The notes under the pieces are model-generated. The model made no database searches, was not told the origin of the DNA, and was given only the letters and a program-made list of their open reading frames with translations. Position numbers and translations under genes: made by a program. Of a stretch of DNA of 64,000 nt, positions 14,710 to 22,378 are shown in pieces. The first letter of the stretch is position 1; every line of letters starts with the position of its first letter. Origin of the DNA: Xanthobacteraceae bacterium (GTDB lineage: Bacteria > Pseudomonadota > Alphaproteobacteria > Rhizobiales > Xanthobacteraceae); assembly GCA_019750915.1 (NCBI GenBank), contig JAIENY010000005.1, forward strand, positions 62,001 through 126,000, read 5' to 3'.

Positions 14710-17213
14710 CAGGAAACCGCTTTCGTCTTGCCGAGATACGCTGCCTCGAGCGCCGGGTCTTGCGCCAGCGCCGCAGCGGAATCTTCGTGAACGATCTTGC
14801 CGGACTCAAGGACATAACCGCGATCGGCGACTTTCAATGCCAAAGCCGCCATCTGATCGACCAGAAGAATCGTGACGCCCTCATCCCGCAAATCCGCGAG
14901 CACCGCGAACAGCTCGCTGATCATCGCGGGGGCAAGGCCGAGCGACGGCTCATCCAGCAGCAGGATTTTCGGCTTGGCCATCAGGCCTCGGGCAATCGCG
15001 ACCATTTGCTGCTCGCCGCCGGACAACAACCCGGCGCGGGTATTGACGCGATCACGCAGCCTTGGAAACCGCCTGAGCAGCGCTTCTGCCTCAGCACGAA
15101 GATTGGCATCGCGGCGCGTTGTGGCGCCCAGCATGATGTTGTCGATCACGGACAGTTCCGTGAACAACTGGCGGCCTTCCGGCACCAGCGCCAGCCCACG
15201 CGCGGCGATCTGATGCGCCGCCAGTGCCTCGATGGGCTCATTTTTCAGAACGATCGAACCACCAACCGGCCGCAGGAGACCGCTCACCGCCAGCATTGTC
15301 GTGGACTTGCCGGCGCCATTGGCACCGAGCAATGCGACTATCTCGCCCGGTTTCACCTGCAAGGTGAGATTTTGCAGCACGGGCACCGCGCCATAACCAG
15401 CCGTCAAGTCCACGCACGACAGCACCACCGCACCCGCCGGCGCGTGAAACGCCACTTTCCGCGGATGGGCCTGCATCTCGCTGGCGCCAAGATAAGCCTT
15501 CAGCACGTTAGGGTCGTTGCGAACGATCGCCGGCGTGCCCGCGGCGATCACAACGCCTGCATCGAGCACCACGACATGACTGGAAATATCCATCACAAGC
15601 TGCATGTCGTGCTCGACGAGAATCACGGCGATACCGGTTTCCGCGATCTTTTGCAGCAACTCACCAAGCGAATTCTTGTCGGATCGCATCAGACCTGCAG
15701 CAGGCTCATCGAGCAGCAGCACATTCGGACGTGTGGCAAGTGCGCGGGCGATCTCGACCAGTCGTAAATCGACATGAGCCAGATCACGCGCATCGATATC
15801 GATGCGCCCGCGATAGCCGACGAAATCCAGCAGTGATTCGGCGATATCCTCATCGCCAGCCTGACCCGCTGCAACAAGCGGATTGCCCAATCGGCCGCGG
15901 CGGAGTGCGATCAGGATATTGTCCCGCACCGTCATGGTGCCGAATAATTGCGTGGTCTGGTAAGTTCGCGCGACGCCGTTGCGAGCAATGAACCAGGCAG
16001 GTCGCCCCGCAAGCTCGACGTCGCCAAGACGGACGCTTCCGCTATCGGGTTTGTAGAAGCCGCCGACAAGATTAAGGATCGTGGATTTACCCGCGCCGTT
16101 CGGCCCGATCAGGCTTGTGATTCGGCCTGGCGCGGCAACAAAGCTCACGCCGCTAGCAGCCTTCACGCCACCGAAGGCGATGCCGATACCGTTGACGTTC
16201 AGTTCCTCCAGGCCTCCGCCACCTGACAGAAACGTGCGCGGATCCGCTTTCGCTTTATGCCGCCCACCGTGAGTCGCCCGCCTGGGGATCAGCCGGGACA
16301 GCATTCCAATCACGCCCTCAGGCGCAAGCCAGAGCACCACGAGCAGTAACGCTCCAACGAACAACAGGCGGTATTCGGCGAGTTGCGACAAAAGCTCAGG
16401 CAGCAGTACGGTGATTGCTGCGCCCACCACGGGACCGAACAGCGAGCCCGCCCCACCAACCATCACGGCCAGTAAGAACAGGATCGATTGCGAAAAGGGG
16501 AAAGAGTCCGGCGAGACGAACATCAGCAGCGGCGCATAGACCGCGCCGGCAACGCCCGCGAAAACCGCCGAGATGGCGAAGGACGCGGTTTTGATCGTGA
16601 CGGGATTCAATCCAATCGATCGCGCGGCCGTCTCACTGTCACGCACGGCCACCATCGCCCTGCCCCAACCGCCCGCCGCGAGCCGTCGGAACAAGTAAAG
16701 CGACACGGCAGCCAACAGGACCGCCAGAATGGCGTTTTCCCGCTCCGCGAACGGGTGGCCAAAAAAGGTCGGCGGCGCAAAACTCATCAGCCCGTTCTGT
16801 CCGCCCGTGACCGATTTCCATTCGATGGTGCCATGCTGCACGATGAATGCGAATGCGATCGTGATCATCGCAAGATATGGGCCCTCCACGCGCAAGGCCG
16901 GAAGCGCGAGCAACGCGCCGATGAACCCCGCACTCACGCCGGCCAGCGGAAGCGCCAGCCAAAAGCTGACGCCATTCGTCATCAGGACTGCAGAAACATA
17001 GGCGCCAATCGCATAGAACCCGATGTGGCCAAGCGACACCTGCCCGCTAAGTCCAAGCAGCACGTTCAACCCGACGCCGACGATCGTGGTCAAGGCTACC
17101 AGTGCCAGTACAAAATGAGTGTAGCTCTCGGAGGCCAGCGCGATAGCAATAGCGACCGCCGCCGCGGCGATGATCGCAGGCGTGTCGATAGAGGACAGTC
17201 GCAGGCCCCTCAC
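14709..17213 (-). CDS. Fused LivM-LivG-LivF ABC transporter protein
   Basis: One 834-residue chain holds three parts of a branched-chain-amino-acid-type importer. These are a LivM permease (about 1-312, eight or more membrane segments), a LivG ATPase (about 338-580: Walker A GPNGAGKST at 370-378, Walker B LLLDEP at 499-504) and a LivF ATPase (about 595-834: Walker A at 630-638, signature LSGGEQQ at 730-736, Walker B near 751). The LivG signature is degenerate (DLAHVDLRLVEIARAL). The start is GTG 17213, one base after the LivH stop. Substrate is unknown; the downstream amidohydrolase suggests a nitrogen heterocycle or amide. Confidence 0.93.
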   Translation of the reverse strand: MRGLRLSSIDTPAIIAAAAVAIAIALASESYTHFVLALVALTTIVGVGLNVLLGLSGQVSLGHIGFYAIGAYVSAVLMTNGVSFWLALPLAGVSAGFIGALLALPALRVEGPYLAMITIAFAFIVQHGTIEWKSVTGGQNGLMSFAPPTFFGHPFAERENAILAVLLAAVSLYLFRRLAAGGWGRAMVAVRDSETAARSIGLNPVTIKTASFAISAVFAGVAGAVYAPLLMFVSPDSFPFSQSILFLLAVMVGGAGSLFGPVVGAAITVLLPELLSQLAEYRLLFVGALLLVVLWLAPEGVIGMLSRLIPRRATHGGRHKAKADPRTFLSGGGGLEELNVNGIGIAFGGVKAASGVSFVAAPGRITSLIGPNGAGKSTILNLVGGFYKPDSGSVRLGDVELAGRPAWFIARNGVARTYQTTQLFGTMTVRDNILIALRRGRLGNPLVAAGQAGDEDIAESLLDFVGYRGRIDIDARDLAHVDLRLVEIARALATRPNVLLLDEPAAGLMRSDKNSLGELLQKIAETGIAVILVEHDMQLVMDISSHVVVLDAGVVIAAGTPAIVRNDPNVLKAYLGASEMQAHPRKVAFHAPAGAVVLSCVDLTAGYGAVPVLQNLTLQVKPGEIVALLGANGAGKSTTMLAVSGLLRPVGGSIVLKNEPIEALAAHQIAARGLALVPEGRQLFTELSVIDNIMLGATTRRDANLRAEAEALLRRFPRLRDRVNTRAGLLSGGEQQMVAIARGLMAKPKILLLDEPSLGLAPAMISELFAVLADLRDEGVTILLVDQMAALALKVADRGYVLESGKIVHEDSAAALAQDPALEAAYLGKTKAVS

Positions 17214-17214
17214 A

Positions 17215-18087
17215 CTACACCTTCCTTGTTACGGCGCGGCCCAGCAGACCATTCGGACAAATCGCAAGCGCTGCGATGACCACGGCAAAGGCAACGATTT
17301 GGGTGTAACCGGATCCTGCGAATGACGTGACCATGGCCTCGATCAGGCCGTAGAGGATACCGGCAAGCATCACGCCCCAAGCGGATCCGATGCCGCCCAG
17401 GATCGCCACCGCAAATCCCTTGATGCCGAACAGCGTTCCCATGTCCGAGTGCACGCTCACCAGTGGCGCGATCATGATTCCAGCCAAGCCAGCCAGCGCG
17501 GCCGACAGCGCAAAGGACATTGCGATAGCACTGCGCACGTTGATTCCCATCAGCTGCGCGGCCCGCTTGTTCTGCACAACGGCAAGCAGCGCTTTTCCTC
17601 TTGCCGTCTTTCGAAATGCGTACTGCAAAGCAAATGCGATGCCGAGGCCGACCAGCGGGATTATCACTTGCAGTGGCAAAATCCCGGTGCCGAAGATCGC
17701 GACCGGCTTCTGCGCAAGAGTGGACGGAAAACCGCGTGGTTCTTTTCCGAAGGTAAAGAGAACAAGATTGTCGACAACGATTCCGCCGGCGACCGTGGCC
17801 ATGAGCCAGGCGCTTGATCCACGCTCGGCGAACGGCCGCACCAAAATTCGTTCGACCACCAGACCAAACAGCGCGCATAGCGAAAGCGCTAATACAACAG
17901 CCAGCGGCATCGGCAGGCCCAGCCGGATCGCCAGGACGTAACCGAACACCGCTCCCAGCATGACCGAGGAGCCCTGCGCAAAATTGACCGTGTTCGAAAT
18001 GGCGTAAGTGACGTGATAGCCGAGCGCAATCATGCCGTACATACTGCCGACGGCCACGCCACTGACGATCGCGGAAAACAACAGCAT
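17215..18087 (-). CDS. LivH-type ABC transporter permease
   Basis: 290-residue inner-membrane permease of the HAAT (branched-chain amino acid) family, with about eight hydrophobic segments and the usual landmarks ISNTVNFAQGSSVMLGAVF and FKGFAVAIL-like GIKGFAVAILGGIGSAWG. ATG 18087 gives MLLFSAIVSGVAVGSMYGM. It lies 52 bases after the binding-protein gene, across a strong hairpin (18105-18132), and one base before the fused permease/ATPase gene. Part of the 19315-to-13444 operon. Confidence 0.92.
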   Translation of the reverse strand: MLLFSAIVSGVAVGSMYGMIALGYHVTYAISNTVNFAQGSSVMLGAVFGYVLAIRLGLPMPLAVVLALSLCALFGLVVERILVRPFAERGSSAWLMATVAGGIVVDNLVLFTFGKEPRGFPSTLAQKPVAIFGTGILPLQVIIPLVGLGIAFALQYAFRKTARGKALLAVVQNKRAAQLMGINVRSAIAMSFALSAALAGLAGIMIAPLVSVHSDMGTLFGIKGFAVAILGGIGSAWGVMLAGILYGLIEAMVTSFAGSGYTQIVAFAVVIAALAICPNGLLGRAVTRKV

Positions 18088-18104
18088 TCAAACCACTCTG
18101 GTGA

Positions 18105-18132
18105 CGACGGGGCACAAGAGCGTGCCCCGTCG
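18105..18132. other. Intercistronic hairpin after binding-protein gene
   Basis: CGACGGGGCAC and GTGCCCCGTCG form a perfect 11-bp stem with a 6-base loop between the binding-protein stop and the permease start. No T-run follows on the minus strand, so it looks like an mRNA-stabilising or partial-attenuation element that raises binding-protein yield rather than a full terminator. Confidence 0.7.
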
Positions 18133-18139
18133 CGTTCTA

Positions 18140-19315
18140 TTAGTTGGTGACGGGCACGATCGCTCCATCGACGAAATGCGTGAACAGATAATCACTTGAC
18201 GTCAGCGCGTCGTGATTTTGTTCGCTGAAAGGCTTGTCGTAGGTTTTGATCAGACCATCGTAATGATCGATGGCATAAAATCCGTCGCGGATCTTCGTGC
18301 CGTCGGTCGAGCCGGCTTTTGCGACCGCCATCGCCGTGAGATGCATTGCGTCATAAGCGTTGGCGATGCCGACCGCCGGTGTCGCGTCAGCGAACGTTTT
18401 CACTTCCGGGTATTTTTTCTTGAGCGCCATGAAGACGGCTTCCGCTTTCGGCGAGGTTTTTCCGGCGAAACTGAAGGTCTGGATGAAGTGGACTTTTTCC
18501 GCAGCCGGACCGGCAAGCTCGGTGAAGCGGCCGCCTGCGGGGCCCCAATGCGAGATCACCGGCACGCTCCAGCCCATGCGCTCAAGCGATTTGACGACCT
18601 GCGAAGACGGCGCAACGTTGGCCACCATGAACAGCGTGTCGGCACCGGCGTCTTTCAGTCGCGTGAGTTGCGGCACCACATCCACATCGGCGTCCTGGAA
18701 TTTTTCGATCCCGGCAAAAGGCAGGCCTTTGGCGGCGAGCGCTGCCTTCAGGCCACCCTCGTTCGATTCACCCCATGGATTGTTGATGAGGATCATTCCG
18801 GGTTTCTTGGCGCCGTATGTCTTGACGGCGTAGTTGACCAGCGCCTCATCCACCAGCTTATCAACCGCAGAAACGCGGAACACATAGTTGTCTGCCGCCC
18901 CGTTGCTGGTGATCGCCGTCCCTGCCGCCCATACACCTATGAACGGCACCTTGCTCTGGTTGGCGAAAGGAACGATCGCCATCGAAACCGGCGTATCAAG
19001 GCCACCAAACATGACGGCGACTTTCTCGCGCTGAACCAGTTCGCGCGCGGCAACCACGCCCTTTGCCGGGTTGCTTTCGTCGTCGCGGACGACCAGCTCG
19101 AGTTTTTTGCCGAGCACACCGCCCGCGGCGTTGATCTCATCCATCGCCAGCGACAGGCCGCGGACGATCGCCTCGCCCGATTTCGCCGATTGGCCTGACA
19201 TCGCAGCGACCAGACCGAACTTGATGGTGTCGTCCGCCAGCGCGGGCGACGCGAGCAGAAGGGTGGCGCCGACCAATAGCGCCCGACGCGACAAGGAATG
19301 CGAGATTGCGAGCAT
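18140..19315 (-). CDS. Periplasmic binding protein of branched-chain-amino-acid-type transporter
   Basis: 391-residue periplasmic solute receptor (Peripla_BP_6 type). The signal peptide is MLAISHSLSRRALLVGATLLLASPALA-like, with cleavage near ALA-DD. The mature protein begins DTIKFGLVAAMSGQSAKSG and contains LELVVRDDESNPAKGV, a usual ligand-pocket region. ATG 19315 is chosen over upstream in-frame codons because GGAGG lies eight bases before it. It is first in an operon with LivH, the LivM-G-F fusion and an amidohydrolase. A tandem 23-bp repeat with sigma-54-like elements and a GntR-type palindrome lie upstream. Confidence 0.92.
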   Translation of the reverse strand: MLAISHSLSRRALLVGATLLLASPALADDTIKFGLVAAMSGQSAKSGEAIVRGLSLAMDEINAAGGVLGKKLELVVRDDESNPAKGVVAARELVQREKVAVMFGGLDTPVSMAIVPFANQSKVPFIGVWAAGTAITSNGAADNYVFRVSAVDKLVDEALVNYAVKTYGAKKPGMILINNPWGESNEGGLKAALAAKGLPFAGIEKFQDADVDVVPQLTRLKDAGADTLFMVANVAPSSQVVKSLERMGWSVPVISHWGPAGGRFTELAGPAAEKVHFIQTFSFAGKTSPKAEAVFMALKKKYPEVKTFADATPAVGIANAYDAMHLTAMAVAKAGSTDGTKIRDGFYAIDHYDGLIKTYDKPFSEQNHDALTSSDYLFTHFVDGAIVPVTN

Positions 19316-19338
19316 GTGTTGATCCTCCGTTGACACGA

Positions 19339-19384
19339 GACTATTGGCAAGCTCCATGCCAGACTATTGGCAAGCCCCATGCCA
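19339..19384. repeat. Tandem 23-bp duplication carrying two sigma-54-like elements
   Basis: The 23-bp unit beginning GACTATTGGCAAG and ending CCATGCCA occurs twice head to tail (19339-19361, 19362-19384) with one mismatch. On the minus strand each copy contains TGGCATG-N4-TTGCC, one base from the RpoN -24 consensus with correct GG/GC spacing, pointing at the binding-protein gene. Each copy is also a dyad (TGGCA-N7-TGCCA), so an operator is the alternative reading. Confidence 0.6.
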
Positions 19385-19474
19385 GTGCACGACAAATAAA
19401 ATAACGTGTTTTCAGTGCCTTAGATCATTGATCGTCGGCCGCCTGAAATTTCGCACACGAAAACTGTCCAAATT

Positions 19475-19492
19475 GTATGCAATTGTGCATAC
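19475..19492. promoter_or_regulatory. Candidate GntR (FadR-type) operator
   Basis: GTATGCA-ATTG-TGCATAC is a perfect 7-bp inverted repeat within TTGTATGCAATTGTGCAT. This resembles operators of FCD-domain GntR regulators (TTGTATACAA-like, family knowledge). It lies between the divergent binding-protein gene (start 19315) and the SnoaL-like gene (start 19561); an FCD regulator is encoded at 19988-20734. Confidence 0.65.
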
Positions 19493-19560
19493 CATTTTTG
19501 CTTTCCTTGCTTCGTGTTGCCCCGCATCTTTCCGGTCCTCGCGCCCAGCAGGAGACCGCC

Positions 19561-19983
19561 ATGCCGACCACCGCCCCCGCCCTGCCGCCCCACGCCTCCG
19601 ATGACGTTGAAATTGTCCGCGCCTTCCTCGAAGCCTCGATGAAGCCGGACGTCGAACGCGCGGCGAGCTATGTCGCCAGCAATTTCAAGCTGACGTTCAC
19701 CGGCGGACGCACCTACGATCATCCCGGCGGAAGCATCGGTTTCAATGCGAAGCGCTATCGCTGGGTGAAGAAATCAATGGATCGTTTTGACGTCGTGCCC
19801 GGCGTCGATGAAACCATCGTCTACAGCATCGGCACGCTCTACGGCGAATGGCCCGACGGCACAGCATTCGAGGATAATCGCTATATCGACCGTTTCGTCG
19901 TTCGCGACGGCAGAATTACGCATATGGACGTGTGGAACGACAGCGCAGAACGGATATTGGTCAGAAACGGTATCGAGGCCTGA
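19561..19983 (+). CDS. SnoaL/NTF2-like protein
   Basis: 140-residue protein with the NTF2-like cone-fold pattern: an N-terminal helix (DVEIVRAFLEASMKPDVERAASYV) and later strands FRLTFTGG-like FKLTFTGGRTY, WPDGTAFEDNRYIDRF and GRITHMDVWNDSA. Small isomerases, hydrolases and ligand-binding proteins share this fold, so activity cannot be assigned. ATG 19561 has AGGAG nine bases upstream; an in-frame start at 19477 lacks a ribosome site. It is divergent from the transporter operon and convergent with the GntR gene (four bases between stops), so it probably acts in the same pathway. Confidence 0.75.
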   Translation: MPTTAPALPPHASDDVEIVRAFLEASMKPDVERAASYVASNFKLTFTGGRTYDHPGGSIGFNAKRYRWVKKSMDRFDVVPGVDETIVYSIGTLYGEWPDGTAFEDNRYIDRFVVRDGRITHMDVWNDSAERILVRNGIEA

Positions 19984-19987
19984 CCCG

Positions 19988-20734
19988 TCAGGAACGGTTG
20001 CTGTTGGTTGTGCCGGTCCTGCTCCGTGCAGACGGCGCCTCGCCGGCGTAACTGTCGAGGACGTCGGCAAGTTCGCGATTTTTGCGGGTCAAAGGCGTAA
20101 TGAGTGCACGGTCAGCCACCGCCTTGAGATGACCTTCCATCACACCCATTGCAGCTCCCGCATCACCCGCCACGAGCGCATCGATGATTTCGCGATGCTC
20201 GCTGACCGCGCATTCGGATGAATGCGGCCGGCTGTAAAGTGCCAGGATCAGGCCGAAGCGGGACGAGACCTCACTCACATAGCGAGTAACCGTGGCGCTT
20301 CCCGTCATATTCGCAAGCACGATGTGGAATTGGGTCGCCAGACGGATCGATAGCGGCTCGTTGGCGCCGCGCGACCGCTCTTCATCTTCGACATGCGCAC
20401 GCAATTGCTCGATCTGCGCACTGCTCAGGCGGCCGGCGAGCCGCGACATCACCAGCCGCTCAAGACCCAGACGAATGTCGAAAATATCCCGGGCCTCCTC
20501 CCAAGAGGGAGTCGCAACCACAGCACCGCGGTTACGCCGCAGCTCTACCAGTCCCTCCGCCGCCAGTTGACCGAGGGCGTGGCGCACAATGGTGCGACTC
20601 GCACCGAAGCGCTCGCCAATGGAGTCTTCCGGGAGCTTTGCCCCAGGTGACAGGGCCTGCTCCATGATGGCATGGCGCAGTGCCTTGTAGATCTGCCCGG
20701 TGCGATCTGTCGTTGGCTTCGTGGTTTTCGCCAT
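19988..20734 (-). CDS. GntR-family regulator, FadR/FCD subgroup
   Basis: 248 residues. An N-terminal GntR winged helix (QIYKALRHAIMEQALSPGAK, then GERFGASRTIVRHALGQLAAEG and RRNRGAVVA) is followed by a helical FCD ligand domain (DIFDIRLGLERLVMSRLA, FHIVLANMTG, SEHREIIDALVAGD, MEGHLKAV). The FCD metal-site residues (Asp in the FDIRLGLE helix and later His) appear intact. Start at ATG 20734; a GTG one codon earlier is possible. It probably controls the divergent transporter and SnoaL genes through the palindrome at 19475-19492. Confidence 0.88.
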   Translation of the reverse strand: MAKTTKPTTDRTGQIYKALRHAIMEQALSPGAKLPEDSIGERFGASRTIVRHALGQLAAEGLVELRRNRGAVVATPSWEEARDIFDIRLGLERLVMSRLAGRLSSAQIEQLRAHVEDEERSRGANEPLSIRLATQFHIVLANMTGSATVTRYVSEVSSRFGLILALYSRPHSSECAVSEHREIIDALVAGDAGAAMGVMEGHLKAVADRALITPLTRKNRELADVLDSYAGEAPSARSRTGTTNSNRS

Positions 20735-20868
20735 CACCGCTACTTGATCGGTTTCACGGTCAAAGCAAAAGCAAAACCCTCAAGCCGTCAAGAGCGCCAT
20801 CGACGCCGCGTTTGGCCAACGACCTGCCGGCATGCTCGGACGTGGCTAACCACCTCGCACACTGCGCA

Positions 20869-22374
20869 TCAGCGGTAGCACGCTTCCAGCGCCGCCGCGG
20901 CTCGATAAAGCGTCATCTCATCGAGATGTCGCGCAATCAGCATCGCACCGATCGGACGGCCATCCGACGTTTTACCGACGGGAACGGATATCGCCGGATG
21001 CCCAGTGATACATGTCGGAGCCGTGTTGCCGACCATCTCGAATGCACGGCCGATGATCTCTTCCCGCGATGCGTCGATATCCGGCAACCGCGTGGTGGCC
21101 ATAGGCGTGGTCGGCATCAACAGAAGATCGACCTCGCCCAACGCCCTGTTGTAGTCAGCGGTCAATAGTCGGTTGAGGTTTTGCGCCTTGCCGTAATACC
21201 GACCCCGATTGCGCGATGACATATAATGTCCGGTCAAGATTCCGAGCTTCAATGTCTCGGAAAGCTCGTCGGCGCGATCGCGCCAGCGCGCATGAGCATC
21301 CATCAGGCTCTCGAGAAATACACCTTTCATGTTCGTTCCATACGCGTTGCCGCGCATCATCAGATCAGTTGCGCCTTCGAGAAAGATCGGCGTCCAGATC
21401 GCGGCGCCAGCCGTATGGAGCGGCACCGAGATATCACGAACATGAGCACCGGTATGCGCGAGGCGTTCACCCGCCTCACGCACCCGCGAATCGACTTCGG
21501 CTTCAGCGCCGGCCGAACCGAAGCCTTCGGGCACGATACCGATACGCAAACCGGCCACGCCCTTTGCAAGAGCCTGCGTATAGGGCTGTGCCGGCGCACC
21601 GGACTGGCGCGGGTCAAGACCGTCCGGGCCGGCCATGACCTCGAGCATAAGAGCGTTGTCGGCGACCGTCCGGGTAATCGGCCCGGCATGATCCACGGTC
21701 AATTCGACCGCAAATACTCCGGTGTAGGGCACAAGACCGTGCGTCGGTTTCAATCCGACAGCACCGCAATATGACGCCGGAATCCGGATCGAACCGCCCT
21801 GATCGCCACCGGTAGCCATGTCGACGATATTGGCCATCACCAGCGCGGTCGAACCTGAGGATGATCCGCCAGCGTTGTGGCCAGGCACCAACGGATTTTC
21901 AACGACGCCATTGGCCGATGTATGGCTTCCGCCCGATGCGCAGTAATACTCGCAAACCGATTTCCCGAGTATCTCCGCTCCTTCGTCGAGCATCCGAGTG
22001 ACGATGGTGGCATCCATTTCCGGCACATAGCCTTCTAGAATGGACGCGCCGTTCATCATCGGAACGCCGGCAACGCAAACGTTGTCCTTGATCGCGACCC
22101 TCTTGCCACTGAGTTTGCCGCGACGGGCGCCTTCAATGCGCGTCTTAACGGCCCAGGCGCCATAAGGATTATCCTCCGGCTGCGGGCGAACACCAGGCGT
22201 CCGGGGGTATTTGACCTCGGGCAGCGGAGCGACCATGTCCTCGACGAGATCATAGGCGTCGAGTTGCCCCTGCATCAGACCGTGAAACGAGACCGCGTCG
22301 GCATCGCTCAGATGGAGGCCGAGTTCGAGCGCAGCCTGCTGCAATTCAACAACATTTGGACGACGGACGGGCAT
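20869..22374 (-). CDS. Amidase (amidase-signature family), stand-alone paralogue
   Basis: 501-residue cytoplasmic amidase-signature enzyme. The Ser-cisSer-Lys triad is visible: Lys96 in VAIKDNVC, the cis-Ser in AGGSSSGS (169-175) and Ser195 in GGDQGGSIRIP. ATG 22374 (MPVRRPNVVELQQ) is chosen over a longer open frame that runs into the preceding gene. It is closely related to the amidase half of the gene just upstream, sharing VAGVPMMNG, DATIVTR, GDQGGSIR and THGLVPYTGV, so the pair arose by tandem duplication. It begins four bases after that gene's stop, as the last gene of the amide-transporter operon. Confidence 0.92.
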   Translation of the reverse strand: MPVRRPNVVELQQAALELGLHLSDADAVSFHGLMQGQLDAYDLVEDMVAPLPEVKYPRTPGVRPQPEDNPYGAWAVKTRIEGARRGKLSGKRVAIKDNVCVAGVPMMNGASILEGYVPEMDATIVTRMLDEGAEILGKSVCEYYCASGGSHTSANGVVENPLVPGHNAGGSSSGSTALVMANIVDMATGGDQGGSIRIPASYCGAVGLKPTHGLVPYTGVFAVELTVDHAGPITRTVADNALMLEVMAGPDGLDPRQSGAPAQPYTQALAKGVAGLRIGIVPEGFGSAGAEAEVDSRVREAGERLAHTGAHVRDISVPLHTAGAAIWTPIFLEGATDLMMRGNAYGTNMKGVFLESLMDAHARWRDRADELSETLKLGILTGHYMSSRNRGRYYGKAQNLNRLLTADYNRALGEVDLLLMPTTPMATTRLPDIDASREEIIGRAFEMVGNTAPTCITGHPAISVPVGKTSDGRPIGAMLIARHLDEMTLYRAAAALEACYR

Positions 22375-22378
22375 CGAG

